DNA from: Phallus indusiatus
Taxonomy: Eukaryota; Basidiomycota; Agaricomycetes; Phallales; Phallaceae
NCBI GenBank assembly: GCA_027605045.1
Contig: JAQFWX010000002.1
Location: 1,922,001-1,986,000, forward strand
Reading direction: 5' to 3'
Length of the DNA stretch: 64,000 nucleotides
The notes beneath the pieces were generated by a model. It saw nothing but the letters and a program-made list of their open reading frames with translations, was not told the origin of the DNA and did no database searches. Of the stretch, positions 1 through 11,640 are shown piece by piece. A program made the position numbers and the translations under genes. Each line of letters opens with the position of its first letter. Position 1 is the first letter of the stretch.

Positions 1-935
1 AAGGCGGACAGAATAAAACACATAAAGAGAATACTCTGGTAACAGAGCATCCCAATCCTAAGAGTAATTTAAAAAATATCAGCGATTGATGTAATTGAAC
101 AGTGTGTGCATAAACGAATACGAACCATATGATCGTTGCTTTCTGGGGATATGCATCTAGTGTACATACCCGGCCCAAAAAGAAGTTGCGAGTTATTGGA
201 TTGGAAACAGTTATACCATGTGGCAAAATAACAGCCATGAGCGAAAAAGCGGTCGCCTCCCAGCCAAAATAGGTTATAATCAAAAAAGACAGTAAATATT
301 TATTCTCGCCGCAGAATGCATAAACTGAGGAACAAATGAATGGTCGATTGACAAAATTGATACGCTAAAGAAGATGGGAGATACCTCGATAGGCTAAGAA
401 CATGTCCGCGGCTGCCACTACAAATATAGACCCAATACCTCCATACCACTCGAATACCAAGCAGGTGAATTTTGAAGGGAGTATAAATGTAATCATTGCG
501 TATCTAAGCAGCTCATTAGTTCCGGGACCCGTGATAAAGCTCATGAAAAATTACATGTAAAGTGATAGCGGAAAATAACGGATAATTAGATAAAGGATTT
601 TGATAGTAGTCCACTTAGAGCTATGTATTTGAGCAGTTTACTCGTTCACTAAAGTATCGGGGATATTTTAGCGTACCTCCAAACATACTCTTTCTGTTCA
701 AAAAAGAGTGAATAAAGTCGTGACACCGAAAACAGAAACACTAACTTCGTCATCCAAAGTTAGTAGGATATCATATGCCGCTACCGTTATAACAGCGACT
801 TAAGTATCCAAATGTGAGTTACATAAATGAAGTTTTCAGAGGAGACTAACCGGCTATGAGTGTACCGACATATTCTACCGATGCATTTTCCAACCAGACA
901 AGCAACTCCGAATCGGATACTTCAAACGACCCCAT
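1..935 (-). CDS. DUF6533 family membrane protein, copy 1 (3' end outside window)
   Basis: The start is ATG at 935-933. The first exon encodes a short acidic leader and is followed by an intron, then an exon carrying AYDILLTLDDE, the hallmark of DUF6533 proteins of Agaricomycetes (YDxLLTxDDE). A 17-nt microexon (KEYVW) follows, then the exon KWTTIKILYLIIRYFPLS, then an exon ending FVVAAADMFLAYR and one starting YAFCGENKYLL. These are hydrophobic helices matching the multi-helix layout of the family, which has no known biochemical function. I see no in-frame stop in these exons, so the copy may be active. It is a diverged duplicate of the gene at 10068-11277: exon order, splice sites and the microexon are all shared. 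The C-terminal exon lies beyond the left edge. Family assignment is confident; the function is unknown. Confidence 0.75.
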
Positions 936-1260
936 TCCATTTGTTTCTGCAATCAAGCTTCCGACCAGCATGAACGATCAATTGGATACCTGAGTGGTAC
1001 AAAGAGAGGAGGGAGTGTGGCCGTAGAGAAAAATATCTTCTCAATTTTATAGTCTATCGCACGTCAATGCGTGTCTATTTTGGGTGATCATAGCCACCCC
1101 GGTGAGCTGGTGACCGAGATCAGCAAGCCAGGAATCGGCATGCATTTTATATTGCCAAGATGCTAGTACCACCTTCTTGAAGGTTTCATTCAGTAAATTG
1201 ACACGAATGATAGTGCTATGCCCGTTTCTCGTGGACTGTAAGCGCTGACTGCAGGACTTT
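1..1260. repeat. Segmental duplication, left unit
   Basis: This block aligns collinearly with about 10334-11640: the DUF6533 coding region, its introns and several hundred bases upstream of the start. Recognisable upstream matches include the stretch around 1081-1140 with that around 11381-11440. Many substitutions and small indels separate the copies, so the duplication is not recent. Confidence 0.7.
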
Positions 1261-1689
1261 TACTATTTAGGCTTGCTAAGTGTCAAGCGATTTAATCGAA
1301 AAATACGACATGTTTGAAGCTCGTAATGCATGAATGCTGAATCTGAGTAATGTGTCATATCGAAGATCGATGAAATATAAAATATACACGAACGGTTCAA
1401 GTTTGTGCACGCGCCCGCATGAAAATTTCTCCTTCTTGCTTGTGACTTACTAGCTCCATGGCGTGCCTTTTCAGTTACAACTAGAATCAGTCGGGTGTTG
1501 GTATAGCCCGTATGTTCCTCTCCAATGCATATGGTGAATTCTCATGATGGTTGGAAATTCGTTTTTGAACTCCAATTCGTCCACCTACTTTTTCCAACCC
1601 GTTTGCGGAACAATCTGCTACAACAACAAACGAATGGATGGTGTATGTAGCTTCCGCTCCACACCGGCATTTGAAGACTTTGCTAGAGA

Positions 1690-1790
1690 ATTGGTGTTCA
1701 TGATTGGTTCCTCGACCGTGTCAATGTCAATTGTGGCTTCATCTCTAAAAAAAATCCCACTCAGTATACTTTACACATTGGTGGAGATGC
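1690..1790 (+). pseudogene. MFS transporter relic (about 100 bp)
   Basis: The stretch from about 1697 reads VFMIGSSTVSMSIVASSLKKIPLSI. It matches exon 3 of the MFS transporter at 18776-18883 (VFVIGSSTLSIFTLIAGFIRKKIPLII) in both nucleotides and protein. No other MFS exon is recognisable nearby; the flanks (936-1690 and 1790-2110) hold nothing else I can support beyond the DUF6533 upstream duplication. It is a fragment of a second, otherwise lost, transporter copy. Confidence 0.6.
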
Positions 1791-2109
1791 AATAATCTCT
1801 GTATTATTGTGCTTAACTTGAGTTGCCGGTTGCAGCCTACAATTTTTGAAACATGGGGAATCAGATATATATAAGCCGAAATACTGACATACAAGAATGT
1901 GTAAAATGACCTGTTAAAATTCATCGAAGACAGGCCTCTAGGAAGTAGTTTTCCTCGTCAACTTCAAGAGTAATACTCGACACTTTTGAATCGATAAAAT
2001 GAGAACGTGTTTCGTGGCTGAGATGGACAGAAAACACCTCTGTGACAGACCAGTTGTCACAGCGTCTTTTTTCTCACACGTTTCCATTCTGTTCATCGCG
2101 CAAAGCGTC

Positions 2110-3032
2110 ATGAAGCTAACTCCTCCAGGGTGGGGTCTAGCAGCCTTCTTATTTTCTCTCATTTCAATAGCGAATGGATCGGCTTTAACGACTGTCATTG
2201 GTGCGAACGAGAGATCATGTTTTTTTGCCGAGGTGGATAAGGCAGGCGAGAAGATCGGTGTATGTGATTTTTGCTACTCTGGTTCTTTTTTGGGTTGTGC
2301 TAACATTTAGTATTTCATCTTAGTTTTATTTTGCAGTATGTTGACTGAGACACTATACACAATTCGTTCCCTTCATCTCTTTCCACAGGTTCAATCCGGC
2401 GGCTCCTTCGACATCAACTTTGACGTAAAAGACCCAAACAACAAACTCATGCTGGACGGAAAAGAAGAGCGTCAAGGAGATTACGTTTTTACCGCCAACC
2501 ACGTGGGTGAATACGCTTTCTGCTTCGAGAACGACATGTCCACTTTAACCGGCAAACTCATCGACATTGATATTACCGTCGAAAGCGAGCCTCGCAGAGA
2601 TTTACCTATCAAGCCGGGACAACTAGCGGATCAGACGACTGCGTTGGAGGAGAGTATATATCGGTTGAGTAACATGCTTTCGGGAATTCGTCGAAAACAG
2701 CGAAAGTAAGTTCAGGCCATATATTTTTTTGTTGTTGGGCAATGGCCTTACCATCTATATCAGTGCACATACTCGCGAACGTCGTGGTTATTTCATCGTG
2801 GAATCGACGCAATCGTACGATCATATTTAATTATTTCTCGGATTAGTACGTCTCACAAACTTTAATTAGCCGAATTTTCTGGTACAGTGTCCTCGAAACT
2901 GCAATGATCATTGGAATGGCAATGTAAGTCCGCATTTGACGAAAGCGACCAAAAACCTCATATCCCCTTAGTGTGCAAGTCTACGTACTACAAACATTCT
3001 TCACCAAAACCGGTCGACGCTACAAAGTATAA
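2110..3032 (+). CDS. emp24/gp25L/p24 family cargo receptor of COPII/COPI vesicles
   Basis: p24 proteins are small type I membrane proteins cycling between ER and Golgi. Exons: 2110-2259, 2324-2335, 2389-2705, 2764-2814, 2870-2923, 2972-3032. The start MKLTPPGWG opens a signal peptide (hydrophobic core to about residue 24); an upstream in-frame ATG at 1999 would bury it. The GOLD domain follows (SALTTVIGANERSCFFAEVD, VQSGGSFDINFDVKDP, ENDMSTLTGKLIDIDI), then a coiled coil (QTTALEESIYRLSNMLSGI), a C-terminal membrane helix and a cytosolic tail ending FFTKTGRRYKV. The FF motif and basic end fit COP binding. Exon 2 is only 12 nt (codes FYFA) and is needed to keep the conserved GFYFAVQSGG block. 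Intact; the ERV25/EMP24 sub-branch is not resolved by eye. Confidence 0.93.
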
Positions 3033-5034
3033 TTATATACCCATGAATTCGCGTCATAATTTATTCAAATTGCCTGGATGAGATATACATATACATATAA
3101 AACGGTTTCCTTGCTAAGTCTAGTCTATTTCTACTATTCGGAGGCAATGTCTGCTCTGCTTATGGTGTTGAGAAAGACAATAAGATACTCGGCTTGGCAA
3201 GTACTGATACGTACCCTACAAATGAAAGTCGCGAGGTCGGAAAATGTGATATGAAGGAGAGTCTTCTTTCTATAAGTCCTTATCAGTGCCAGCAATACAA
3301 TTCCCCCCTATTTACACGCGCTCGTGAAGTTGACTCGGGAGGATACATAAGTTACATTAATATATAATTAAGATATCCATGATATGTACAAATTTAATGG
3401 ATGAACAATGCACGACGAGAAAGGGGTTTTTGAGAGTCCAAGCAGACAGCGGGAGAGATGGAGAAAAAGTGAACATACTAGCCGAGCGCATGAAACCAAA
3501 AGAGAGAGAATCCGAAATGAACACATTTATTATATCATGAGATTTTGTTGCAAATGTAATTTTTCTTTTTATAATGATGATGATGGTGATGGTGATAATA
3601 AGGATTGGAGTCGTCCAGTCGGTCGTGTTGTGGTCGTAACCTCGGATAGATGCACACCGTGGTTGAGCATGGGAGATGGTATATTGACGATAGATCCAGA
3701 GGGGTGCGAAGGAGGAAAATGGAACTGAAAGCAAGCACTGCGGCTCAGATAACGATAGTAACCCAAAAATTCTTTTCCCATTCATAATCCTTTCTGTCGC
3801 TGAAAGAAATCTCTACATCCAAAATGCAGAATCAACTCAGCTAGCAATGCGCATGTTTCTTCTCTTTTGTTTTTTGCTGCAAAGAAAAGCAAGGAAAGCA
3901 AGAGAGAAAAGATGCCCTAAGATTGAAACTCTTTTTCGAGAAACCGTGTTATGAGATTCGTAACTTCCTGTTTTATAGCAGGAGGAACTGAAGCTAAGGC
4001 GAGATAATAAATACGTACGTCAGTCACACGAGAGTATATAGAGTCAAGGGGGGAGGAGCCTACCGGATCCGTGAGCTTCTACTTGATCAAAAATCACGTT
4101 GAACTTTGGGGGTTCAGAATTTCTAGCAGCTTCTACGAAAGCCAGCGACGAAAGAAGAAAAGAAAGGGTAATCGGCGACGGCACGAGTAGTAGTCCAGCC
4201 CTTGGCAGACGCACCTTTACCTCGATGTCTTATCTCGTCCGTCCACCCACTTTCGTTCAACTTCTGAGAAAGCACGGCGATAATCCTAGCAGATACCTAT
4301 TAGCGTGGGGTATGAGACATGATCATAATGTTACCTATCCCACTCTCCAGTCAACACAAACCGACGATGTACTTCCTGGTAGAGAGTTTGCTCTGAAGAC
4401 CCGGACTTGGACTCGGACATTTCAGAATGGAGGAAAAGAAAAGCGTTTCTTTCTCTTCAGAAAGTGTAAGAGTGCACCAGTCGGTTAATGGAGCACATAA
4501 AAAAACGCGAAAAAAAAGAACAAGGGTTCAGTTTCGCTGTTGTTAATGGTAATGGTAATGGTTACCAGTACTCCTTTCACGAATTCTCAGTTTTGGTTCC
4601 GCGGCTTTTTGGATCTGAGATTGAAGTGTGAAGCTATAATTAGCTGCTGTTAGTCGGACTTTTTAAAAATTCAATTGATTCATCTCAAGCCGCGAATCCG
4701 TCCAGAGTTCACTCAGAGGTTCTCCTATTACTAAAGTTTAGAAGTGGTCTCAAGTCTGTTCGAATTAGAGATATATTCACAAAGAAATTACGCTCTGTTT
4801 ACTTCCATGAATTTGAGCTAATATAGGGCTATTGAATACACGAGTTGCTCTTCATTGGATTAACATGAATACCCCTTGAACCTCTTACGAACTATTAGCA
4901 GGTAGGAGTTATTAAATAAATCCTAAGCCTCACGAAATTCTTAGGAAAGCTTCAAGTGGACGTAACCAAGTCGTAACTTCGCCATGGGCAAAGCTCTGCC
5001 GATTACGTAAGACCATCAAAACTTCCACGTCGCA
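3033..5034. other. Intergenic stretch without supported gene
   Basis: Open frames here are short and overlap on both strands with no recognisable domain. The longest is at 4099-4488 (+). Visible features are a GAT/GGT-rich trinucleotide run near 3570-3600, a TAATGG run at about 4543-4563, and purine-rich stretches around 3860-3910 and 4500-4520. The downstream part must contain the promoter of the SPC1 gene, but no clear TATA box stands out. Confidence 0.5.
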
Positions 5035-5497
5035 ATGAGCTTACAGGACCAGTTCCAGAGTTATCTGGAAGGAAAGATCGTAAGAATTGATATTCCCTTT
5101 AAGATGTGTACTAATAGCAATGGTAACAGGATTTTGAAGGACAAAAACTTGCGGATCAAATTACCCGTTATGTTCTCATATCCTCCACGGTGAGCAACAG
5201 TCTATTGCACAGACCCGCTGACATTCTGATTATGTTTTCGTTTTTTCCTGTGCAGATTATCTCTTTCTTTGCCGGACTGATTGCACAATCCTTAAAAGTC
5301 ACCTTTTCTGTGCTTAGCTTCCTGTTCATTGTATTAATCTTGGTGAGACGGCGTACTCAGTCGACATGTATAAAGACGTGGACTGACTTCAATCTTCAAC
5401 GACACAGGTTGTTTTACCACCATGGCCTATGTTTAATCGACATCCCATAGCTTGGCTTCCAAAACGTCCAAATCAAGAGTCGAAAAAGTCGCAATGA
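5035..5497 (+). CDS. SPC1: Signal peptidase complex subunit 1 (SPC12 family)
   Basis: This is the small non-catalytic subunit of the ER signal peptidase complex, which shields membrane helices from the protease and helps select substrates. Exons: 5035-5079, 5130-5189, 5256-5342, 5408-5497. The protein starts MSLQDQFQSYLEGKIDFEGQKLADQ, then two membrane helices (YVLISSTIISFFAGLIAQS and VTFSVLSFLFIVLIL), then LPPWPMFNRHPIAWLPK and a lysine-rich tail. The N-terminal IDFEGQKLA block and the short hairpin of two helices are diagnostic. Length (93 aa) is normal for the family. All introns have GT-AG ends. It converges on the MRPS10 gene with a gap of about 270 bp. Confidence 0.9.
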
Positions 5498-5769
5498 TAG
5501 ACAAAAACACTTGTTGGGCCTCCTTTTACCATTGTACCATGCCTGTGCTTATGGCGTTACATATACATTGCAGTTCGTTTAAATCTCGTTTAGAGATGAT
5601 GGAGGATATATAACCCGCTATCTCCGTGTAACCCTTACTCTGAACGGCTCTTGTATCATCAAGTCGTGGCATTATATCCTCTTGGACAAAGACCTAAAGA
5701 TTATGCAACTAAATTATAACGCCTAGTTCATTAGTAACATACACAGAGTGACGTTATTAAAACGACTTT

Positions 5770-6474
5770 TTATTGAGAACGCTCGCTATCCGGAATGCTC
5801 TGACTCTCATTCGAACCGTCGACACCTGCAACGGCAGCTTCAGCAGCAACAACCTTCTCCACCGCCTCCTCAATCCGCCCTCTATCAGTCAACCTCCTCA
5901 TCTCCTCGATTTGGCGCTTCAAAGCCTCCTCAGTAGCGTCTGCAAACCCAAGCGAAGCATACTCCCATCTCACAACGCGCAATCCAACACCTTCAACATG
6001 ATGCTCCTTCAAATAGTTAACCCACGTGCCAATAACAATCGGATCAGCATCCCACGCTTTGATGAGCCGTTTGTGGACTTTTCGTTCAAAGTTTTCTTGC
6101 GATTTTTTGTGCGCGAAGGGGCTGCGCGGGACTGTCCAGAGACTGCGTTGTGTTGGAAGGAAAACGGGTTTTGAGATGGGGATACCTAACGCAGATGCGG
6201 TGTGTGTCGCAAAATATGTAAATAGTTCTAATAGTTTTGGATGGTGAGATCGGAAATGGAGAAGAGCGGCGGGTATTCCGTGCGGTCGTGGGTGATAGAC
6301 TATAGGCGGGAGGTAATCATCTGCAGCCCAGACTGTTCCTTGATTGTGTCTACAAGTAATATGTCTATCAGGCTGTTTTTCAAACATTGTTCAAGGTACA
6401 TACTTTGCTATTGTAATTATTGACCGTGTACATCGTGTTGTTGTTGTTGTTGGCCGGGCCAGAAAGAAAAACAT
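5770..6474 (-). CDS. RSM10: Mitochondrial small-subunit ribosomal protein uS10m
   Basis: It is a structural protein of the mitochondrial ribosome small subunit. Exon 1 is 6474-6404 and exon 2 is 6349-5770. The ATG sits in an ideal GCCGCC context and opens a basic, Thr-rich presequence (MFFFLARPTTTTTRC...) expected for mitochondrial import. The S10 domain runs from about residue 90 (SALGIPISKPVFLPTQRSLW, TVPRSPFAHKKSQENFERKVHKR) to VVRWEY. A C-terminal acidic, helical extension follows, as in fungal mitochondrial S10. The frame is open without stops. It lies head-to-tail with the F-box gene upstream at 6718. Confidence 0.9.
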
Positions 6475-6717
6475 GGCGGCAAGTACGGAAGCCGCCGTCA
6501 CATCTCAGTCACACCGGGCGGAGAGGCTGAGGAGCTGTGGACAAGAAATGCTATTAATGTAAGTCGTATAGTACATTACATGCTCAAAACTACAGACATG
6601 AAACACGATGAGGTTCCCATTCCGGGGTATGTAATTAAAACGGACAACAGCAAAGCAGCAACAACAACAAGTACACAAACAAAGCAATACAGTGTATGGG
6701 ACATTCAATTCCCAACT

Positions 6718-8282
6718 TTACACATATGAATCCAGTAACGAGCCTATGAAGAAATCGCCCCAGCGTTGATAATGATAGTCGGCGAACGGAGTGTCCGGCT
6801 GCTGGTGGTAATGTATGGTGAAATCACCGAACATACCCTGTTTCCGCTCGATGATGTACCATGGACTATCCTGGTCAAGCAAGGCTAATTGGAAGAATTT
6901 CATTTTAGGAAGGTGAGTTAGCACACAGCGGAAGTCGTCCACAGTCAAGGCCGGAAGAGCCTGGGGCTCCGGAACTTTGATGGCAAGATGAGTAAGGCCC
7001 TTCAGCTGAACAAGAGCTTGCTGGATCTTCTGGAGAGCGCAAGGGGTATAGTCGTTTAGCGAAAAGACGAGACGTTCGAGATGCGGAATAGATTTGGCCA
7101 AAGTGTGGATATCGTTTACATGTCGGGGCGCAAATGTGCAACTCCGGAGCACTTTTGCTCGACCGAGGTTAAACAAGGGAATCTGCTCCAGATCTTCTAA
7201 ATGGTATAGCTGGTCCAGTAGTTGAATGGGTATTTGGTCTGTGGCGCATAGCGATCGGAGGGAAGGGAATGCAGATCGATGAAGAAAGACCTCGTGCCCT
7301 AATAGCGACTGAGGGATATACGCATTCGCTATCCATAGCGACTCCAACAGCGGGTGTCTGTGAAAGAATGCAACGGCGAGCTTAGCATTAGCGCCTGGGG
7401 AACCTGAGTCAGCGCCCAGAGGATATAAATTTAACCACCCAAACAAAGTTAAACGACGGAGAGATGGCCAGTTGCCTTGCTTGAAGAAACGAGGATTGCA
7501 GAAACATCCGGGAGGATAAGAGACGAGTGATAGATTGACGAGTGAAGGACATCGGAAGATGAGGTGATCGAATATCGTCTCTGCAGGTCGGAGATGCTCC
7601 AGTTCGGTAAGGGTTAAGGCGAAAGATGTTAAATGATGGTATGGGGCCAGCTAAGGAACCCCACAAGTTAGACAAGAACGAATAACGGAGAAAAGGCCAT
7701 GTCAGCCCGTACCTGGAAAGACAAGGGTGTCATCGTTATACATGGATAGATGTTTACAACGATGCTCAATGCATTTAGCTGCATGAAAGGATCACATAGA
7801 GCTGTTACAATGTCATGAAACGCTTCTTGAGTCATGCGTTGTTTCAGCGTCAGGCAGTTTAGGCCGATCATCGATCGCATGAGCGAAGTGGACAGACGAA
7901 TCGATTCTTCTAGAGATTGTTGATTGACGATTTGAGCTCCACTGCCGCATTTTGCCAACGAGCACATTGCTTGACTAACGCGAAGACCTGACTTGTAGCC
8001 ATCCTGGATTGCACAACGAAAAGTGTCTTCGTCAAGGATTTCGAGCTTGCGGAGTCTTTTCATCAGTTTGGGACATGAGCCTAAAGTCTTCCAGAAAGTC
8101 GAGTTGTGCAAATCGGTGCTGATATCGATGTAATTAAGGTGCGAAGGAATGATTTTGTCGAATAGCCTTTTGCTAGTTAGGGCGAGATGTAGAAGGTCCT
8201 TCGGGGATTGAAGAGACAGCAAAATGAGCTCTAAAAGTTCTTCAGGAATTTCGAATAGGTAAGACATCAGAAAGAAGAGCAA
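6718..8282 (-). CDS. F-box / leucine-rich-repeat-like protein, copy 1
   Basis: A probable substrate adaptor of an SCF ubiquitin ligase. Exon 1 is 8282 (or ATG at 8267) to 7713 and exon 2 is 7650-6718, joined through a 62-nt GT-AG intron; from 8267 the product is 495 aa. The F-box is at the N-terminus (EIPEELLELILLSLQSPKDLLHLALTSKRLF). The rest holds irregular leucine-rich strands (SLVNLSLVSYP, WPSLRRLTLFGWLNLYP, FPSLRSLCATDQ, IPHLERLVFSL). The second F-box gene at 23753-25415 is a clear paralogue with the same intron position and C-terminal motif (RHPLLE, AFPSLRS, IIERK, WGDFF). The target is unknown. The second start (MSYLFEIPEE) looks more natural. Confidence 0.8.
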
Positions 8283-10067
8283 AGATTTAGAGGCTTGAAG
8301 AGAAGAAAGAAGTTAAGCAGGGTATTAGACATCCGAGGAGAAGGCACGGTTTTCAGCCCACCCGCCTTTTATTACATTTCATCGGACTTTGAGCTCATTC
8401 AATATGTAAGTCACGAATGTCACGGGGAATAACACCGAGGCGCTTATTCCGAGGGCTGTTCCCGCGTCTGACCTTGGTCTGACCGTACGAATTATTATTG
8501 CACTCAAATTGCCCTCAAACCTTCATGATATTGTATCACTTCTTTCGCATCTTCGCAAATATACATCTTGTCTCGACCGATGGAGCTGAACTGTCTCCGT
8601 TGCTCGGCTTGTGATCCGGGCGTCTGCAAAGTTTAAGAGTCAAGTTACTCTTGTTTTATTTTGAAAGGTTCGAATTGTTCCAGCCTCATATATCACGATA
8701 TTTCCATACCATCTTTCTGTTGCATTCTCGCCTAGTTCATATTATCGGAAACTTCGCCTATCTATCAACGTCTGGATCCATCAGAATCTCTTCGTCTCCC
8801 ACGCAGCAGCCTGTCAGTGCGCTCATATGAGAACCATTCTCTGCAGATTCATGCAAATCTTAATATTAATCCATACTCATCTCTTTAAGTCAACGGATCG
8901 GATGTTATCGTAAGACACGAGAATTCAAGGATTTACTTTCTATATTTTGGTGCGCGATAGAGCTAGTGAGTGCTTGCCGCTTATATACTCAGATCGTCTT
9001 TCATAAGTAGATTGCAGTATTGGTAATGAATGTTTATTTTTACTTATCTCTTGGGTTATTGGCTGCTTAATTAACCCTTGATTAACCCAATTAGAAAGCT
9101 TAAAATATTATGAAAAACAAATGGAAGGATGGAGCACTAACCTAGTGGATCTCACCAACTCCAGCACCAGCCTTTCTCTGACAAGTCAAACACTCCAATC
9201 ACAAAATTTTCTATCAGCCTAACTGAAGTCCTCTTTTGGCAGAAACTATCTAAATTGAGACGACCGATCGCTGATGTTTCTGGACGTTATTATTTACTCT
9301 CCCATTGACACTGACCACCCCGCTTCTGAAGATTCGTAAAGACGATCAAACATCTTCTTTTGGTAAACCAACTGGACGGAACCAAAATTTAATGGTAAAT
9401 TTAGACATACCCGAAGGAAGCTATTTAATCGTCCGAAAAGCAGTACCAGCGTCGGACAAAATGCAAATCCTAACTTATTACAGAAACTAGTTGGCCCAAA
9501 CAGCTGTGCCCTGCTGTGCCTCGTCCCTGATCGATTAATCCCGCGATTGGCCAGGTATCTTCATCATACCTATAAAGTTCTTGATGCAAATATGCCGATG
9601 TTACACCGCACTTGAACCCTTCAGATTAAGCTTTAGAACACTTGTTTGGTTATAAAGTCTGTTTCCACGAGACAACGGCGCAAGATTACATAAGTGTATA
9701 GTACGAGGTCCTTTTTTTCGGCTTCAATCGACTCTTTCTTGTCCGTCAACCGACAACATTTATTTGAACAAAGACGGCCACTTGATATGATTATGAAGTT
9801 TAAGTCCTGTAACATAAAACTATGTAATAATAAATACAGCTACAGTTTGACACAGTCTCGCTCGGATTTTACTTCGGAGGAGAGAAAGGATGTTCTTAAA
9901 GCAGACCTACATCGAAATGGACATTGGCTTATAAGCTACTGAGCGAATGTTGAAAATTAAACGACAGGTCTGCAGTTTATTGAGAGGCTTGACCCTACTG
10001 ATACTATTCATATACTTACACAGATACTTGAAACCACGGTGAACAATCTAATGTAGGATAAAGTCAA
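8283..10067. other. Intergenic stretch without supported gene
   Basis: AT-rich DNA with only short open frames (for example 9305-9490 and 9694-9942 on +) that show no recognisable domain. It separates the F-box gene from the second DUF6533 gene and probably holds the F-box promoter on the minus strand (from about 8290 upward). Confidence 0.5.
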
Positions 10068-11277
10068 CTATTTTAGAAAAGAATAAATAGGCGGACGTAC
10101 GCCACGAATGAACTGCCCAAATCCCTCCACTTCAAAGCGGCGGCAACATTTAGAGCCAAACTTACTGTCAACAGAGGTTGGACAATTATATTGAGATTTA
10201 CTGATAAATATTAGGAATTGCATACCAACAATGACAAAGTACGCCCAGAGACCATCTCTCATAAAAACTCTGTATAGTGGTGCTTGTTTCGATCTCAGAA
10301 ACCATCCGCAATAGAATATACCGTGTTTATATAGGGCGGATAGAATAAAACACAAAAAAAGAATACTTTGGTAACAGAGCATCCCAATCCTAAGAACTGG
10401 CTTCAATGAGTGACACTGGTATGTACAGGGATACGAACCATATGATCGTTGCATTTTGGGGATAAAGTTTTGGTGCACATATTGGTCTTAAAAAGACGTT
10501 AAGGTGAAATCCGGGACTGAAAGTAGTTACACCTCGTGGTAGGAATACGGCTGTGAATGAAAAGGCGATTGCTTCCCAGCCAAAGAAGGTTATAATTAAA
10601 AAAGAAAGTAGGTATTTATTCTCTCCGCAAAACGCATATACTGAGAAAGAAATCAATTAATATCCGGATCCGAAGATGATAAAAAATACCTCGGTAGGCC
10701 AAAAACAGGTCTGCCGCAGCCATTACAAAAATAGCCCCGATACTTCCATACCATTCTAATGTTGAGCAAGTGAATTTTGAGGGGAATATCAGTGTGATCA
10801 CTTCAAACCTAATCAATAAATTAATATCAGTTCCCTCAAGAAAATCTATGGAACATTATTACAGGAGAATTGACAGCGGAAAGTAACGAACAATCAGAAA
10901 AAGAAATTTGATAGAAGACCACTTAAAGCTATAGAATTTGGCCCGGGAAGGCGCAGTGAGTGAATTTCGATCCTTCATAAATATTCCGAGGTATCGCGAC
11001 GTACCTCCAAACATATTCTTTCTAGTCAGAAAACCGTTAATTGGAGCCGTCACACCAAAAAGCAAAAAGTAAAAACACTAACTTCGTCATCCAATGTCAA
11101 TAGGATATCATATATCATTACCGTCACGAAAATGACTGGAAATGAGAAGGATTTGAATATGAGTTGAATTACAGAGAGTGCAGGAGAAAACTAACACGCC
11201 ATGAATGTAGCGGCATTTTCTTCAGGTGCATTCTTGACCCAGAATGACACTTCTGAATCGGGTATGAATAACGACAT
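10068..11277 (-). CDS. DUF6533 family membrane protein, copy 2
   Basis: Start ATG at 11277. Exon 1 is 11277-11196 (MSLFIPDSEVSFWVKNAPEE...), exon 2 is 11135-11083 (IYDILLTLDDE). A 17-nt microexon KEYVW and the exon SFKWSSIKFLFLIVRYFPLSIL follow, then EWYGSIGAIFVMAAADLFLAYR and VYAFCGENKYLLSFLIITFFGWEA. A later exon encodes ALYK and APLYRVFMRDGLWAYFVIVG, the usual loop (PLxRxxxRDG) and last helix of the family. The splice between about 10440 and 10390 is not resolved because two frames must be joined, and the stop at 10068 is provisional. The function is unknown; the family is abundant and fast-evolving in Agaricomycetes. Paralogue of the gene at 1-935. Confidence 0.75.
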
Positions 11278-11640
11278 CGTATAATGGGTCTCGAGAAAGG
11301 GTGAATGTAAGTTCAACAAACAGCTTCTGCTAATTTATAATCTGCGGGATGACGCGGTTCCTTATCAATCCGGGTGTCCATTATGGTGGGCTGGCAACTG
11401 AGATCGAGGAGCTAATTGACTCGGATGAACCAGTGTGTATTTGTTTATTGCCAAATGCGCCCTTTCGAAACTTTGACTCAATGAACCGATGCAAACGCTG
11501 TCGATTAAAAGGATCAAATATTGATAGACAATAAATTGGAAATGAAAATTTCCGATACATATATTTTACACTCACGAAGCCACAAATGATAATACTATGC
11601 GTCACTTCCTGAGTGCTGGCTTTGATAAGTCTCAGGTCTG
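10334..11640. repeat. Segmental duplication, right unit
   Basis: Partner of 1-1260 in the same orientation. The first bases of the window align with about 10337, and homology continues through the gene and into the upstream region to about 11640. Confidence 0.7.

Noticed and set aside
1999..2109. Upstream in-frame ATG of the p24 gene as the true start
   Set aside because: It would place 37 non-conserved residues before the signal peptide; the ATG at 2110 gives a normal p24 N-terminus.
3357..3785. Minus-strand 142-codon frame with a run of isoleucines
   Set aside because: It reads through a GAT/GGT microsatellite, which inflates the frame; no motif.
4099..4488. 129-codon open frame between p24 and SPC1
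   Set aside because: No recognisable domain, mixed low-complexity composition, no supporting splice or promoter signals, and other frames overlap it; likely chance.
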